Shown here: positions 1 to 8,430 of the stretch, one piece after another
Layout of the letters: each line of letters starts with the position of its first letter
Position numbering within the stretch: the stretch's first letter is position 1
From: Synergistaceae bacterium
Lineage (GTDB): Bacteria > Synergistota > Synergistia > Synergistales > Aminobacteriaceae
NCBI GenBank assembly: GCA_031280275.1
Contig: JAITGX010000024.1
Span: forward strand, 1 to 44,133
Direction of reading: 5' to 3'
Length of the DNA stretch: 44,133 nt
Notes under the pieces: model-generated
Databases searched by the model: none
What the model was told of the DNA's origin: nothing
The model's input: only the letters and a program-made list of their open reading frames with translations
Position numbers and translations under genes: made by a program

Positions 1-269
1 CCGTAGATCAGGCGGCTCAAAATGTCGCGCCCAAACTCGTCCGTGCCCAGCAGAAAGTCTTTCGAGGGCGTCTCGTAGCTGCGCATCAGGTTCTGCTTCT
101 GGTAGGAGTAGGGGGCCAGCACGTCGGCAAAGATAGCCACGAAGGCCAAGCAGAGGATGAATAGGAAGCCGAACACCGCCAGAGGGCTCTTCCTTAGGCG
201 AAAGAGGGTCTCCAACGCCGCGCCGCGCCTTTTGCGCCTAGCGCGGCCCGCGTCGATCGTAGCGCTCAT
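1..269 (-). CDS. dppC: Peptide ABC transporter permease, DppC type (partial, C-terminus outside window)
   Basis: Inner-membrane permease of a dipeptide/oligopeptide ABC importer, partner of the permease encoded just upstream. Only the N-terminal 89 residues are in the window; the gene runs off the left edge. A basic start (residues 10-16 rich in Arg/Lys) precedes one hydrophobic segment (about residues 30-50). Next comes the family hallmark LGTDEFGRDILSRLIYG near the edge, which is the conserved DppC/OppC periplasmic motif before TM2. The ATG at 269 follows an AGGAGGGGGAAAAC Shine-Dalgarno 12 bases after the dppB stop. Specificity (di- or oligopeptide, nickel) cannot be told from the permease; the operon argues for peptides. 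Confidence 0.93.
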   Translation of the reverse strand, partial: MSATIDAGRARRKRRGAALETLFRLRKSPLAVFGFLFILCLAFVAIFADVLAPYSYQKQNLMRSYETPSKDFLLGTDEFGRDILSRLIY

Positions 270-281
270 GTTTTCCCCCTC

Positions 282-1211
282 CTACTTGTACTGCGCCTTG
301 ATGCGCGGGTCAATGTAGGCGTACAGAAGGTCCACCAGCAGGTTGACCAGACTGAACGCCACGGCGACGAAAAGCACGCCGCCCTGCACCACCGGGTAGT
401 CACGGCTTTTGATGGACTCCACCATCAGGCGCCCCACGCCGGGAATAGCGAAGATGGATTCCGTGAGAATCGCTCCAGCCAGAAGGTGCCCGAACTGGAG
501 TCCACATAGGGTTACAACGGGAATCAGCGCGTTGTGAAGGGCGTGAACCCATATGACCACCGATTCTTTTTGCCCTTTAGATCGAGCGGTACGGATGTAG
601 TCAGCTCGGACGACCTCCAGCATCGAGGAGCGCGTCATGCGGGTGATCATTGAGATAGATTGGGCGGACAGGGCCAATGAGGGCAGGACCATGGCCTTGA
701 ACGAGTCGAAGCCAGAGGGGGGCAGCCACCGCAGGTGCACCGAAAAAAGGAGGATCAGCAGGAGCCCCAGCCAAAACACCGGCATGGAGAGCCCGATCAT
801 GGCGAAGATCATCGCCACGGTGTCGAAGATCGAGTACTGCTTGATGGCCGAGAGAATCCCGCAGGGCAGTCCGACGAGGATCGCGATGAAGACCGCAAAG
901 GCGGACAGCTTCAGCGTGGCGGGAAAGGCCGTTATAATCTCGTGCATAACGGAGCGTTTGGTGACGTAAGAACGCCCGATGTCCCCCTGGGTGACGGCCT
1001 TGTAAATGTAGTTCCCGAATTGAATCAAAAAGGGCTGATCCAGCCCCTCCCGCGCCCTGAACTCCTGAATCGCGGTCAATGTGGCCTGTTCTCCCAGGAC
1101 CATCCTCGCTGGGTCTCCCGGCGTCAGGTAAAGCAGGGTGAAAACGCAGAAGGCCACGCCCAGCAGCACGGGAATCAGAAAAAGGATACGGCGAATGATA
1201 TAGAGGAACAT
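282..1211 (-). CDS. dppB: Peptide ABC transporter permease, DppB type
   Basis: Inner-membrane permease of the peptide ABC importer, 309 aa, the usual length for DppB/OppB. Residues 1-30 form the first membrane helix (MFLYIIRRILFLIPVLLG), followed by the periplasmic region with the family motif TPGDPARMVLG and then five more hydrophobic segments. The EAA loop that docks on the ATPase is seen around residues 203-222 (DYIRTARSKGQKE). The ATG at 1211 has a GGGGGATGAACG Shine-Dalgarno. It lies 99 bases downstream of the substrate-binding protein and 12 bases upstream of dppC, so they are one transcript. The ATPase subunits are expected beyond the left edge. Confidence 0.95.
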   Translation of the reverse strand: MFLYIIRRILFLIPVLLGVAFCVFTLLYLTPGDPARMVLGEQATLTAIQEFRAREGLDQPFLIQFGNYIYKAVTQGDIGRSYVTKRSVMHEIITAFPATLKLSAFAVFIAILVGLPCGILSAIKQYSIFDTVAMIFAMIGLSMPVFWLGLLLILLFSVHLRWLPPSGFDSFKAMVLPSLALSAQSISMITRMTRSSMLEVVRADYIRTARSKGQKESVVIWVHALHNALIPVVTLCGLQFGHLLAGAILTESIFAIPGVGRLMVESIKSRDYPVVQGGVLFVAVAFSLVNLLVDLLYAYIDPRIKAQYK

Positions 1212-1310
1212 CGTTCATCCCCCTTTCGTACAATGTATGCAGAACGGCAGGTGTATCCCCTGCCGTCCGCGTCGTCAACGGTGTTCGTTTCCGTTAGTCC
1301 TCGTTTCAAC

Positions 1311-2825
1311 TCAATCGCCCTCGAAATAAACCTCGCGGAAGGAATGAATCTCGTTGGAGCGCGGTTCGAAGCCCTTCACGTGTTTCTGCGTGCCGGCGAT
1401 GGATTCATCGTTGTGCAGGTAGATCATGGGACGCCGCTCGTTGAGGTAGAGCTGCATTTCCTTGTAGATGGCGCGCCGCCCTGCTCCATCGGGAAGGGAA
1501 CGGCCATCGCGCAGCAGCTCGTCCAGGTCCTTGTCGCTGAAGAACGTGTAGTTGGAGGCGCCTATGGCGCTGGTCTCCAGCAGGCCCGAAATGGCGAAAT
1601 TGGGGTCGGGAACGGTGGAAACCCAGCCAAGGATGAAAAGGTCGTGCGTTTTCTCCATCAGACCGTTCAGATACGCGCCCCACTCCAGAACTTTGATCTC
1701 GGCCGTTATCCCGATCTCCTCTAACTGGGCCTGAATGATGGTGGCGCTGTCCACGCGCTCCTTGCGCTCGTTGGTCCAGAGTTCCAGCTTGAGGTTCTGA
1801 ATCCCCGCCTCGGCCAGCAGCTTTTTGGCCAATTCCGCATCTTGCTTGTGCGGGGCTATCGTGTCGTTGATCGAGTATTTGACGGCGGAGGGGATCAAGG
1901 TGCCTGGCACCTTACCAATGCCCCGGTACGAGGCAGCCTGAATGCCCACCACGTCCAGAGCCGCGAAGATGGCGCGGCGGACGCGGACGTCGTCGAAGGG
2001 CTTCTTCGTGACGTTGAAGCCGATGTAGGCAGTGGAGTTCTGCGGTTTACGGAAGAGCAGCAGCTTCTCGTTCTCCTCGATACGCTTCAGGTCGTTGTGA
2101 ACGATGGGGAAGGCAATATCCGCGTCGCCCGTTTCCAGGGCGATGGTGCGGCTGGTGGTTTCGGGAATGGAGCGAACTTCCAGGGTCTTGTACTTGGGCT
2201 TGGAGCCCCAGTAGTCGTCGAAACGCTCCAGGACGTACTTGTTGCCCTTCTGCCAGCTCACGAACTTGAAGGGGCCGCTTCCCGCGCCCACGGGGCCCAT
2301 ACCGAAGCCGTCCTTCAGTTCCTCGAAGGCCTTCTTGCTGTAGATGGAGCCCCAACTGTGGGACAGGGAAGAAAAGAAAGAATAGTCGATAACCTTCAAA
2401 CGGATGATAACCGTGTGGTCGTCAACCACCTCTACGTCTTTCACGTTCTGCGAGTAGGTCGCGATCTTCGCGCCCGCCTCCGTGGTGGCGCGCATGATGG
2501 CGTGCCGGACGTCCTCCGCCTTGATCTCGTCGCCGTTGTGGAACTTGACGCCCTTACGGAGGTTGAATTTGTACTCCGTTCCAGACAGGAACTCCCACGA
2601 CTCAGCCAGGCCGGGAGACACGCTGCCCTCGTTGTCCAGGAAGATCAGCGTGTCGTAAAGCTCGTAACACACACGGGAGCTGGGAACGTCGTTGTGGGCG
2701 ATGGGGTCCATCGTCGTGGCGTCGTACTGGTCAGCCACGACCAGCGTGTCCTTGGCCGCGGAAACGGCTCCGCACAGGCCAAAAACAAACATCAGAGCCA
2801 ACAAAACCAAACCGCACTTTTTCAT
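1311..2825 (-). CDS. Peptide ABC transporter substrate-binding protein (SBP_bac_5)
   Basis: Periplasmic solute-binding protein of family 5 (DppA/OppA), 504 aa, capturing peptides for the DppBC permeases. It has a Sec signal peptide: MKK, then a hydrophobic core, then a VSA-A cleavage site near residue 23. Family marks include YDTLIFLDNEGSVSPGLAESWE early in the mature protein and LRKGVKFHNGDEIKAEDV, typical of this fold. The reading frame opens further upstream (to 2939), but the ATG at 2825 has AAGGAGAGGTGCAGT in front and begins the signal peptide, so I start there. No clear lipobox is seen; soluble periplasmic export is more likely than a lipoprotein. Ligand unknown. Confidence 0.94.
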   Translation of the reverse strand: MKKCGLVLLALMFVFGLCGAVSAAKDTLVVADQYDATTMDPIAHNDVPSSRVCYELYDTLIFLDNEGSVSPGLAESWEFLSGTEYKFNLRKGVKFHNGDEIKAEDVRHAIMRATTEAGAKIATYSQNVKDVEVVDDHTVIIRLKVIDYSFFSSLSHSWGSIYSKKAFEELKDGFGMGPVGAGSGPFKFVSWQKGNKYVLERFDDYWGSKPKYKTLEVRSIPETTSRTIALETGDADIAFPIVHNDLKRIEENEKLLLFRKPQNSTAYIGFNVTKKPFDDVRVRRAIFAALDVVGIQAASYRGIGKVPGTLIPSAVKYSINDTIAPHKQDAELAKKLLAEAGIQNLKLELWTNERKERVDSATIIQAQLEEIGITAEIKVLEWGAYLNGLMEKTHDLFILGWVSTVPDPNFAISGLLETSAIGASNYTFFSDKDLDELLRDGRSLPDGAGRRAIYKEMQLYLNERRPMIYLHNDESIAGTQKHVKGFEPRSNEIHSFREVYFEGD

Positions 2826-2862
2826 ACTGCACCTCTCCTTGTTCAGGGATTCTAACGGAGCC

Positions 2863-4056
2863 TCAGCTCCGGTCATACACAAGCTCTCCGTCGATGAAGG
2901 TCTTGACAACGCGGGAACGGGAGTCCAAGGGTTCTCCATCCCAGACCGCTATGTCGGCGTCCTTGCCTGACTCGATGGAGCCCACCCGATCGGCTATTCC
3001 CAGGTGCTCCGCCGCGTAGAGGGTGACGCCCTTCAGGGCCTCCTCCGGGGGCAGTCCAGCGCGGACGGCCAAAGAGGCGTAGACGCTCAGGTGCTCAATG
3101 GGGACGACGGGGTGATCCGAGATGATGCAGAAATGAACCCCGTTCTCCCACAAAATTCTCGGAGTATCCCAGGTTTTGCCGCGCAGCTCTATCTTCGGCT
3201 TGGTGGACATGGAGGGCCCCACGGCGGCGCGGACCTTTTTCTCCGCCAGCCAAGAGGCTATCCTGTGCCCCTCGGTACAGTGCTCCAAGGTGAAGTCCAG
3301 CTCGAACTCCTCGGCGATCCTCACCGCGGTCTGAATGTCGTCCACCCGATGACAGTGAACGCGAAGCGTCAACTTGCGCTCCAGGACGGGGAGCAGGGCT
3401 TCCATAAGCAAATCCCGCTCGAAGGGGTCTCCCTTGGCCTGGGTGAATTTCGATTTTTCCCTATAGTTTTGGGCCTTGACAAAGGCCGCGCGCATCAAGG
3501 CCGCCACGCCCATGCGGGTGTTGGGGGCTTTTTTCAGGGCGGTGTAAACGCGGATGGGGTTTTCTCCAAGAGCCGCCTTCATGGCCGACGGGGCTTTGAG
3601 CACCATGCGCTCCACGACGCCGGGCTTCGTCTTGGTGATGAGCCCTTGGCCGCCGATGGCGTTGGCGCTGCCCGGCAGGGACTGCACACAGGTGACGCCT
3701 CCCGCCAGGGCGTCCGTAAAGGCCTCGTCCTCCGGGTAGAGCGCGTCCAGCACGCGAAGGTGCGGCGTCAGGGGCTCCACCATCTCGTTGCCGTCGGTGT
3801 GATCCTCCGGGAAGCCTTCAGGGAACACCCCCATGTGTACGTGAGCGTCGATGAGTCCTGGTGTTATCACCCTGCCTTTCAGGTCGAAGACCTCTGCGCC
3901 CTTCGGAGGAGAAGCCCCGCCCTCTTCCACCGAAACGATCTTGTGACCCTCCAACACCACCGCCGCGTTTTCCAGGCGCTTGCCCGTCCCCGTCAGGACG
4001 ATGCCTCCCACCAGATATTTCTGCTCTTTTTCCTCTTTTTCGTTTTTTTTCTTCAA
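2863..4056 (-). CDS. Amidohydrolase, imidazolonepropionase-like
   Basis: Cytoplasmic metal-dependent hydrolase of the amidohydrolase superfamily (HutI-like branch), 397 aa. A small beta-domain (residues 14-65) leads into the TIM barrel with the metal motif DAHVHMG (His72 and His74). Later come LRVHCHRVDD and LEHCTEGH with further metal histidines and the metal aspartate in IISDHPVVP. The C-terminal GSIESGKDADIAVWDGEPL is the usual family close. I chose the TTG at 4056 because AGGAGG stands 10 bases ahead; the frame is open to 4137, but that part overlaps the promoter. It is first in the peptide-uptake operon, 37 bases before the binding protein, suggesting it acts on imported peptides or amino-acid derivatives. 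Substrate unknown. Confidence 0.85.
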   Translation of the reverse strand: MKKKNEKEEKEQKYLVGGIVLTGTGKRLENAAVVLEGHKIVSVEEGGASPPKGAEVFDLKGRVITPGLIDAHVHMGVFPEGFPEDHTDGNEMVEPLTPHLRVLDALYPEDEAFTDALAGGVTCVQSLPGSANAIGGQGLITKTKPGVVERMVLKAPSAMKAALGENPIRVYTALKKAPNTRMGVAALMRAAFVKAQNYREKSKFTQAKGDPFERDLLMEALLPVLERKLTLRVHCHRVDDIQTAVRIAEEFELDFTLEHCTEGHRIASWLAEKKVRAAVGPSMSTKPKIELRGKTWDTPRILWENGVHFCIISDHPVVPIEHLSVYASLAVRAGLPPEEALKGVTLYAAEHLGIADRVGSIESGKDADIAVWDGEPLDSRSRVVKTFIDGELVYDRS

Positions 4057-4107
4057 CGAAGCCACGCCTCCTGGCAAAGCCGTATTTTTACATTTCCACT
4101 GCACGCC

Positions 4108-4137
4108 ATTATAACCGCAACCCCGGCGCGGACGCAA
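4108..4137 (-). promoter_or_regulatory. Sigma-70 type promoter of the amidohydrolase-dpp operon
   Basis: Read on the minus strand: TTGCGT (4137-4132), 18-base spacer, TATAAT (4113-4108), a perfect -10 box. The start point would fall near 4101, giving a leader of about 45 bases before the TTG start at 4056. It is the only good promoter between the kinase gene and the operon. Confidence 0.6.
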
Positions 4138-4167
4138 TTCGGATTCTTCGTTATCCCCGAAAAATAT

Positions 4168-6021
4168 TTACATATCCTTACGTTTGAACCACTGACGCAA
4201 GGCCGCGTAGATCTCATCCGGGTCGATAGGTTTGGTCAGATGATCGTTCATCCCGCTTTTCAGGCTCGCCTCTCTATCCTCGGAAAGGGCGTGGGCCGTC
4301 AAGGCGATGACCGGCAGGTCCTTATGCTTGGGGTTAGCTCGAATCCGCGCTGTGGCCGTCAGGCCGTCCATCTCCGGCATCTGAATATCCATCAGAACCA
4401 GGTCGTAGGCGTCGCGTTCCAGGGCCTCCAGCGCCTCCACTCCGTTAGCCGCCACCGTCACCTCCACGCCCATGTCGGAGAGCACGCCCATGGCCACCAT
4501 CTGGTTGATCTCGTTGTCCTCAGCCAAAAGCACCTTCATGCCCCTCAGCGCTTCGTCAGGTTCCTCCGCTTCCTGGGAAGGGGCGCTGAGGACGCCGGGT
4601 ATTCCACGCACCAGGGGCAAGGTGACGATAAACGAAAATTTGCTGCCCTCTCCCAGACGGGTTTCGCACCGAAGTTCTCCTCCCATCAGGTTCGCCAGAC
4701 TGCGGCTGATGGCCAGACCCAGACCCGTCCCGCCGTACTTCCGGGTATGAGAGGCATCGGCTTGAGTGAAGGGCAGAAAAAGCCCCTCCAACTGTTCCGC
4801 GCCTATGCCGATGCCGGTGTCCTCCACCTCGAACAGCAGCCGCGCGGCCTCCGGCGGCGATGGCAGCCGCGAGACGCGAATGTTCACCTGGCCCTCCTGG
4901 GTGAACTTCACGGCGTTGCCGGCCAGGTTCAGCAGCACCTGCTCTACCCTCAAGGCATCGCCAAGAACCGCGTCGGGAACCTCGTCCGCCACCTCCGCGC
5001 TCAGGAAAAGCGACTTGACCCTGGCCTGTCCCTCCACGGCTTCATGGACGCTCTTCACCACGCCGCGGACGGAAAACTCCATGGGTTGAAGCGTCAGCCG
5101 CCCCATATCCAGGCTGGAAAAGTCTAGAACGTCGTCGAAAACGCGGAGCAAAAGGTGCGTGGAGCGGGCCGCCTGCTCCAGGTACTGCCGCTGGACGCCG
5201 GTCATGCCGCTTCCCTCCAGGAGACGGATCATTCCCAGGATCGCGTTGACGGGCGTGCGAATCTCATGGCTCATGTTCGCGAGGAACTCCCCCTTGGCGC
5301 GCGCGTTTTTTTCCGCCTGGTCCCGCGCTTTGCGCAGCTTGTCCTCCAGACGCTGCTCCACCAGCACCGCCGCCATGAGAGCGCCTACGGCCCGCACCGT
5401 TTCCACGTCGCTCCTTCTCAGCCGAAAAAGGAACGGCGCCTCCTCGGCCATCCGTCCTGTGATTAAAATCGCTCCCACCGCGTTGTCATAGAGAAGGGCC
5501 GTGGAGATCAAATAGGGGATATCCACCGCCTCGCGCAGGGAGGCCAGACGGTCTGCTGGGTCGGCGCCGTTCACCAAAACCGGGCATTCAGGGTCGAGCA
5601 GCTCCCCGTCGACCTCAATGCTCCGCGACGCGACGATTTTTTCCCTCTTTTCGGGGTAGCCCTGGAGGACGGAGGCCCGGAAACAGCCCTTCTCGTCGAG
5701 CGTGAGCACCGCCGTGCGCTGCATGTTCAGCGCGGCGTTGAGGCGGCGTGCGGCGGGAATGAACACGCTTTCAAAAATGCTTTCATGCCCCGAACGGCGG
5801 CGCAGGGAAACGGAAAGTTCTGCCAACAGGGCAAAACCCCGCCGTTTCTGCTCCAGTTCGTGCCGTATCGCTATCGACTGGGCGTCGAGGGCCAGAATTT
5901 TCGCGGCGTTCCCTTCGGAGATTCGGCGCAGGTAGTTGAGTTCCTGAAACGTTTCCCCCTCTTCTAAAGGTCTCCGAAACCCGGCGGTGCCTTCCGTTTT
6001 TTCCACCAGTGTTATCTTCAT
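4168..6021 (-). CDS. Soluble hybrid sensor histidine kinase with receiver domain
   Basis: Cytoplasmic two-component hybrid kinase, 617 aa, with no membrane helix. Residues 55-225 look like a GAF-type sensory region. A coiled linker (225-245) leads to HisKA with MSHEIRTPVNAILG (phospho-acceptor His252), then an HATPase_c domain with the N box (LNLAGNAVKFT), DTGIGI and KYGGTGLGLAISRSL. The C-terminal receiver domain starts at MKVLLAEDNEIN, with the phospho-acceptor Asp545 in VLMDIQMPEMDG and the conserved Lys in HLTKP. The ATG at 6021 overlaps the TGA of the FIST gene (ATGA), so the two are translationally coupled. The FIST protein is probably its sensory partner. No output domain or cognate regulator is in the window. 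Confidence 0.93.
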   Translation of the reverse strand: MKITLVEKTEGTAGFRRPLEEGETFQELNYLRRISEGNAAKILALDAQSIAIRHELEQKRRGFALLAELSVSLRRRSGHESIFESVFIPAARRLNAALNMQRTAVLTLDEKGCFRASVLQGYPEKREKIVASRSIEVDGELLDPECPVLVNGADPADRLASLREAVDIPYLISTALLYDNAVGAILITGRMAEEAPFLFRLRRSDVETVRAVGALMAAVLVEQRLEDKLRKARDQAEKNARAKGEFLANMSHEIRTPVNAILGMIRLLEGSGMTGVQRQYLEQAARSTHLLLRVFDDVLDFSSLDMGRLTLQPMEFSVRGVVKSVHEAVEGQARVKSLFLSAEVADEVPDAVLGDALRVEQVLLNLAGNAVKFTQEGQVNIRVSRLPSPPEAARLLFEVEDTGIGIGAEQLEGLFLPFTQADASHTRKYGGTGLGLAISRSLANLMGGELRCETRLGEGSKFSFIVTLPLVRGIPGVLSAPSQEAEEPDEALRGMKVLLAEDNEINQMVAMGVLSDMGVEVTVAANGVEALEALERDAYDLVLMDIQMPEMDGLTATARIRANPKHKDLPVIALTAHALSEDREASLKSGMNDHLTKPIDPDEIYAALRQWFKRKDM

Positions 6022-7244
6022 TGGGAAGCGCCGCCTTTGGAGGTGCTGAACAGGCAGAAGACGCCCGTCCAGTCCAGTCCCCTGGGGCATCCTCCGATGG
6101 AGGCGATCTCCACGCCTGTGTAGATGCCCAGAATGGGGACGCGGTTGGCAACGGTGTTTTGCAGCACGACGGCGTCCTCCATGTCGATACCCCCGTAGCC
6201 GGCGGCCCGGCCGGCACAGTTGATGTAGAGCGCGAAAACGGGCTCCCGGTCTCCTAGACCGCTGAAAACGCCCTCGATCTTCGGCTTCATGTAGTTTAGG
6301 TCCAAACTGCGGTACATGATCTGGAACTCCGTACCCTCCACCATGTCCGGCTCGAACATGACGATGGCCTCATGCTCCTTGTCAACGGCAAGGCATAGAC
6401 GGCTGGCGTAGTTGTCTTCATCGAATTCTCCCCACTTGCTGCCCCGGTTCACTCCGAAAATCAAGAAGAAAGGGTAGCTTTCCGGCGGGACGGACGAGCC
6501 CAACAGCTCATCGATGAACCGCAGCGCAGGTTTCCCGTTGATCTCCAGGATCACCTGCTTGTCGGCCTTGGTAACGGTGTAGTAGCGCGTGGCAGGGCGG
6601 CAGCCGTGCATGATGACGCTGTCCACGCGGACATCTCCGGAAAAGGCCAGGGCCATGGCGTGGTGCTCGGCCACCCTGTCCCCCACCCACAGTTTGGTGG
6701 GGGAGCAGGCGTAATCGCTCATCATTCCCGCACCGGTGAGACTGGGGAAAAAACCCAGGCCCCGCTTCATTCCGGCCAGCAGCCACGTGGCCATGAGCAT
6801 ACGCACCCCGCCTCCCGTACGGTCGATGGCGTCGTAGAAAAGCATCACGGGGGATTGAAGCGTCGTTCCCAAATCTTTCAGCCGGCGCCCCAGTCTTTCG
6901 CCGGCGGCTTGCTCGCTTTCCAGAAGACCGCCCTCGGCGAGGATGTCACATCTAGCGTCCTTCAGCCAAAAGCAGGCCGCTGCGATTTGGTTGCCCGCGT
7001 AACCGAAGCGATCGTTGGTGATGGTTCCTATGGCCCCCCCGCCCACGATGGGCGCGGCTCCTGTCACGGACGCCACGGCGTCTCTCAGCGTCTGAGCGTC
7101 GTGGTGGACCGTGGCGAAGAGCATCACCAGGTTGCAGGGGTCGTTTTTTTCCCCGCTCCCACCCCGGAGCAAGGCCTCCGAAGCGGCTCGCACACCCGCC
7201 GTCGCCGTGTCTGGGTCGTCGCAGTACCCTACGCCCACGCGCAT
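6018..7244 (-). CDS. FIST N- and C-domain sensory protein
   Basis: FIST proteins are intracellular signal-transduction proteins thought to sense small ligands such as amino acids, usually coded next to kinases, cyclases or chemoreceptors. This 408-aa protein has the FIST_N pattern (NLVMLFATVHHDAQTL, then IVGGGAIGTI). In the C-terminal half it shows FIST_C features (GCRPATRYYTVTKAD, INGKPALRFIDELLG, and the final FALYINCAGRAAGYGG). The ATG at 7244 has GGAGG eight bases ahead and starts the domain cleanly; an ATG at 7301 in the same frame has no ribosome site. The stop overlaps the start of the hybrid kinase by four bases, so the pair forms a sensor-kinase unit. Ligand unknown. Confidence 0.88.
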   Translation of the reverse strand: MRVGVGYCDDPDTATAGVRAASEALLRGGSGEKNDPCNLVMLFATVHHDAQTLRDAVASVTGAAPIVGGGAIGTITNDRFGYAGNQIAAACFWLKDARCDILAEGGLLESEQAAGERLGRRLKDLGTTLQSPVMLFYDAIDRTGGGVRMLMATWLLAGMKRGLGFFPSLTGAGMMSDYACSPTKLWVGDRVAEHHAMALAFSGDVRVDSVIMHGCRPATRYYTVTKADKQVILEINGKPALRFIDELLGSSVPPESYPFFLIFGVNRGSKWGEFDEDNYASRLCLAVDKEHEAIVMFEPDMVEGTEFQIMYRSLDLNYMKPKIEGVFSGLGDREPVFALYINCAGRAAGYGGIDMEDAVVLQNTVANRVPILGIYTGVEIASIGGCPRGLDWTGVFCLFSTSKGGASQ

Positions 7245-7486
7245 GACTCTGGCCTCCGATTGGATTTGGGCATGGTCTACCTCCAGATTTTTTCCACTCA
7301 TATGACTTGAAAAACAATCAACATGAGATGAAGCATTTGTTACGAGAACAGTTTATCACGAATTATCCTTATCACAGTTCAGACAGTCTTCCATCATCAC
7401 CATCATCATCATCAGGTAATCCTCCAAATGAGTAAACCCGCCCTTCACGTAATTTGCCGGCCTTCTCTTGAAGAAGCACTGGTTAA
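7245..7486. other. Non-coding stretch upstream of the FIST gene
   Basis: Together with the repeat at 7487-7575 and 7576-7760, this makes a 516-base gap between the divergent FIST and msrA genes. I see an AT-rich part (7300-7390), a CAT-triplet microsatellite (7392-7415), and GAAGCACTGGTTAA at about 7473-7486, a stray copy of the repeat end that abuts the full repeat. No convincing -35/-10 pair was found for the FIST-kinase operon. The reading frame from 7244 stays open to 7301 but lacks a ribosome site. Confidence 0.5.
7392..7415. repeat. CAT-triplet microsatellite
   Basis: Seven near-identical CAT/CAC triplets followed by CAG, in non-coding DNA upstream of the FIST gene. No reading frame with a start uses it. 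A tract of this kind can change length by replication slippage. Confidence 0.7.
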
Positions 7487-7575
7487 GGAAGCACTGATTA
7501 ATGGGGTTCTTAGGGGTCCAAGACCCCTAAGCGGGGCGTGGGGCGGAGCCCCGCAAGGGTTTAATCAGCGCTTCC
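7487..7575 (+). repeat. Palindromic MITE-like repeat, copy A
   Basis: 89 bp with near-perfect terminal inverted repeats: GGAAGCACTGATTAA at the left and TTAATCAGCGCTTCC at the right. Inside are two hairpins, CTTAGGGGTC-caa-GACCCCTAAG and GGGGC-gga-GCCCC. The left flank is TTAA. An extra end-like GAAGCACTGGTTAA lies directly before it. It sits between the FIST and msrA genes. Confidence 0.85.
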
Positions 7576-7619
7576 TCGGAAATGTTGCAGAAGATTTTTA
7601 TCGTTTTTTCAAGGTTAGG

Positions 7620-7684
7620 TTAATATCATGCGTTAATACGGGAAATTACGCTGTCGCACGTGGTGGGTTTTGCTTAATATCATG
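7620..7684. repeat. 11-bp direct repeat upstream of msrA
   Basis: TTAATATCATG occurs at 7620-7630 and again at 7674-7684, 54 bases apart, about 80-140 bases before msrA. It could be a pair of operator sites or chance. No clear promoter could be assigned between them and the gene. Confidence 0.35.
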
Positions 7685-7760
7685 GTAAAGAAGTCAATGG
7701 CGGCATTTGGATTTTAGGGTATAACTGCTTTATGTATAAATTACCGAGGAAGTGAATTTT

Positions 7761-8405
7761 TTGTTGTCGATGCCCAAGAGCGAGGGACGTATTCCTCGCA
7801 TAGACCAACTCAAGCCGAGGCACTTGGACGCGGCGCTGTTCGGGATGGGGTGTTTCCTCTCTTCCGAGCCTCGCTTCGGTATCGTGTGCGGCGTATGGCG
7901 AACCACGGTGGGGTACACGGGGGGGCGGTATGGTTCTCCCTCCCATGGAAACGCGGGAGACCACGCCGAGGTGGTGTTAGTGGAGTACGACCCAGTGCAG
8001 CTCAGTTACGGGCAGCTCTTGGAGATCTTTTTGGGGTGGAACGACGGGGTTTTCAACTCGCGGTGTATCCCGCGCATTTTCGTAAAGAACGAGTTCGAGC
8101 GGCGCTTGGCCCAGGCGGCCTTGGCGCGCCGCGGCATGGAGGCGGGCGCCCGTGTCTTGGCGTGCCGGACTTTCCACAGGGCCGAACCGTCCTGCCAGAA
8201 GTACTTCCTGCGAACCTTTCCGCTCCTCATGCGGGAAGCAGAGGGCTTCTACCCCGACGAGGAGGCGCTCCTCCACTCCGCCTTAGCCATGCGGCTCAAT
8301 GGAATCCTAGGCCAGCGCTCCCCCCTGTTCTGTCTCCCGGAGGACTACGAACTCTACGATCTCAGTGAAGCCGCGAACCGAGTTCTCGCTCACCTAATCC
8401 AGTAG
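7761..8405 (+). CDS. Divergent peptide-methionine sulfoxide reductase MsrA-like protein
   Basis: MsrA reduces the S-epimer of methionine sulfoxide in proteins. This 214-aa protein keeps the MsrA frame: catalytic Cys in GMGCFLSSEPRFG (family GCFWG-E-RF), TTVGYTGGRYGSPSH and GDHAEVVLVEYDP. It is unusual in that the active-site Trp after GCF is Leu, and the C-terminal EDYHQ-Y motif reads EPSCQKYF, with Cys in place of His. About 40 further residues extend past the usual end. The start is uncertain: GTG 7752, TTG 7761, TTG 7764 and ATG 7770 share a frame, and GAGGAAG is spaced best for TTG 7761. It stands alone between two repeats. Activity on methionine sulfoxide is likely but not certain. Confidence 0.75.
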   Translation: MLSMPKSEGRIPRIDQLKPRHLDAALFGMGCFLSSEPRFGIVCGVWRTTVGYTGGRYGSPSHGNAGDHAEVVLVEYDPVQLSYGQLLEIFLGWNDGVFNSRCIPRIFVKNEFERRLAQAALARRGMEAGARVLACRTFHRAEPSCQKYFLRTFPLLMREAEGFYPDEEALLHSALAMRLNGILGQRSPLFCLPEDYELYDLSEAANRVLAHLIQ

Positions 8406-8430
8406 CGTGATGAAAATTCTCTTCCACTTA

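Noticed and set aside
735-1724. 329-codon open frame on the plus strand
   Set aside because: Antisense to dppB and the binding-protein gene, both of which are certain.
3004-5127. 707-codon open frame on the plus strand
   Set aside because: It is antisense to the amidohydrolase and kinase genes, made open by the GC-rich codon pattern. No family features, and it crosses a promoter and a gene boundary.
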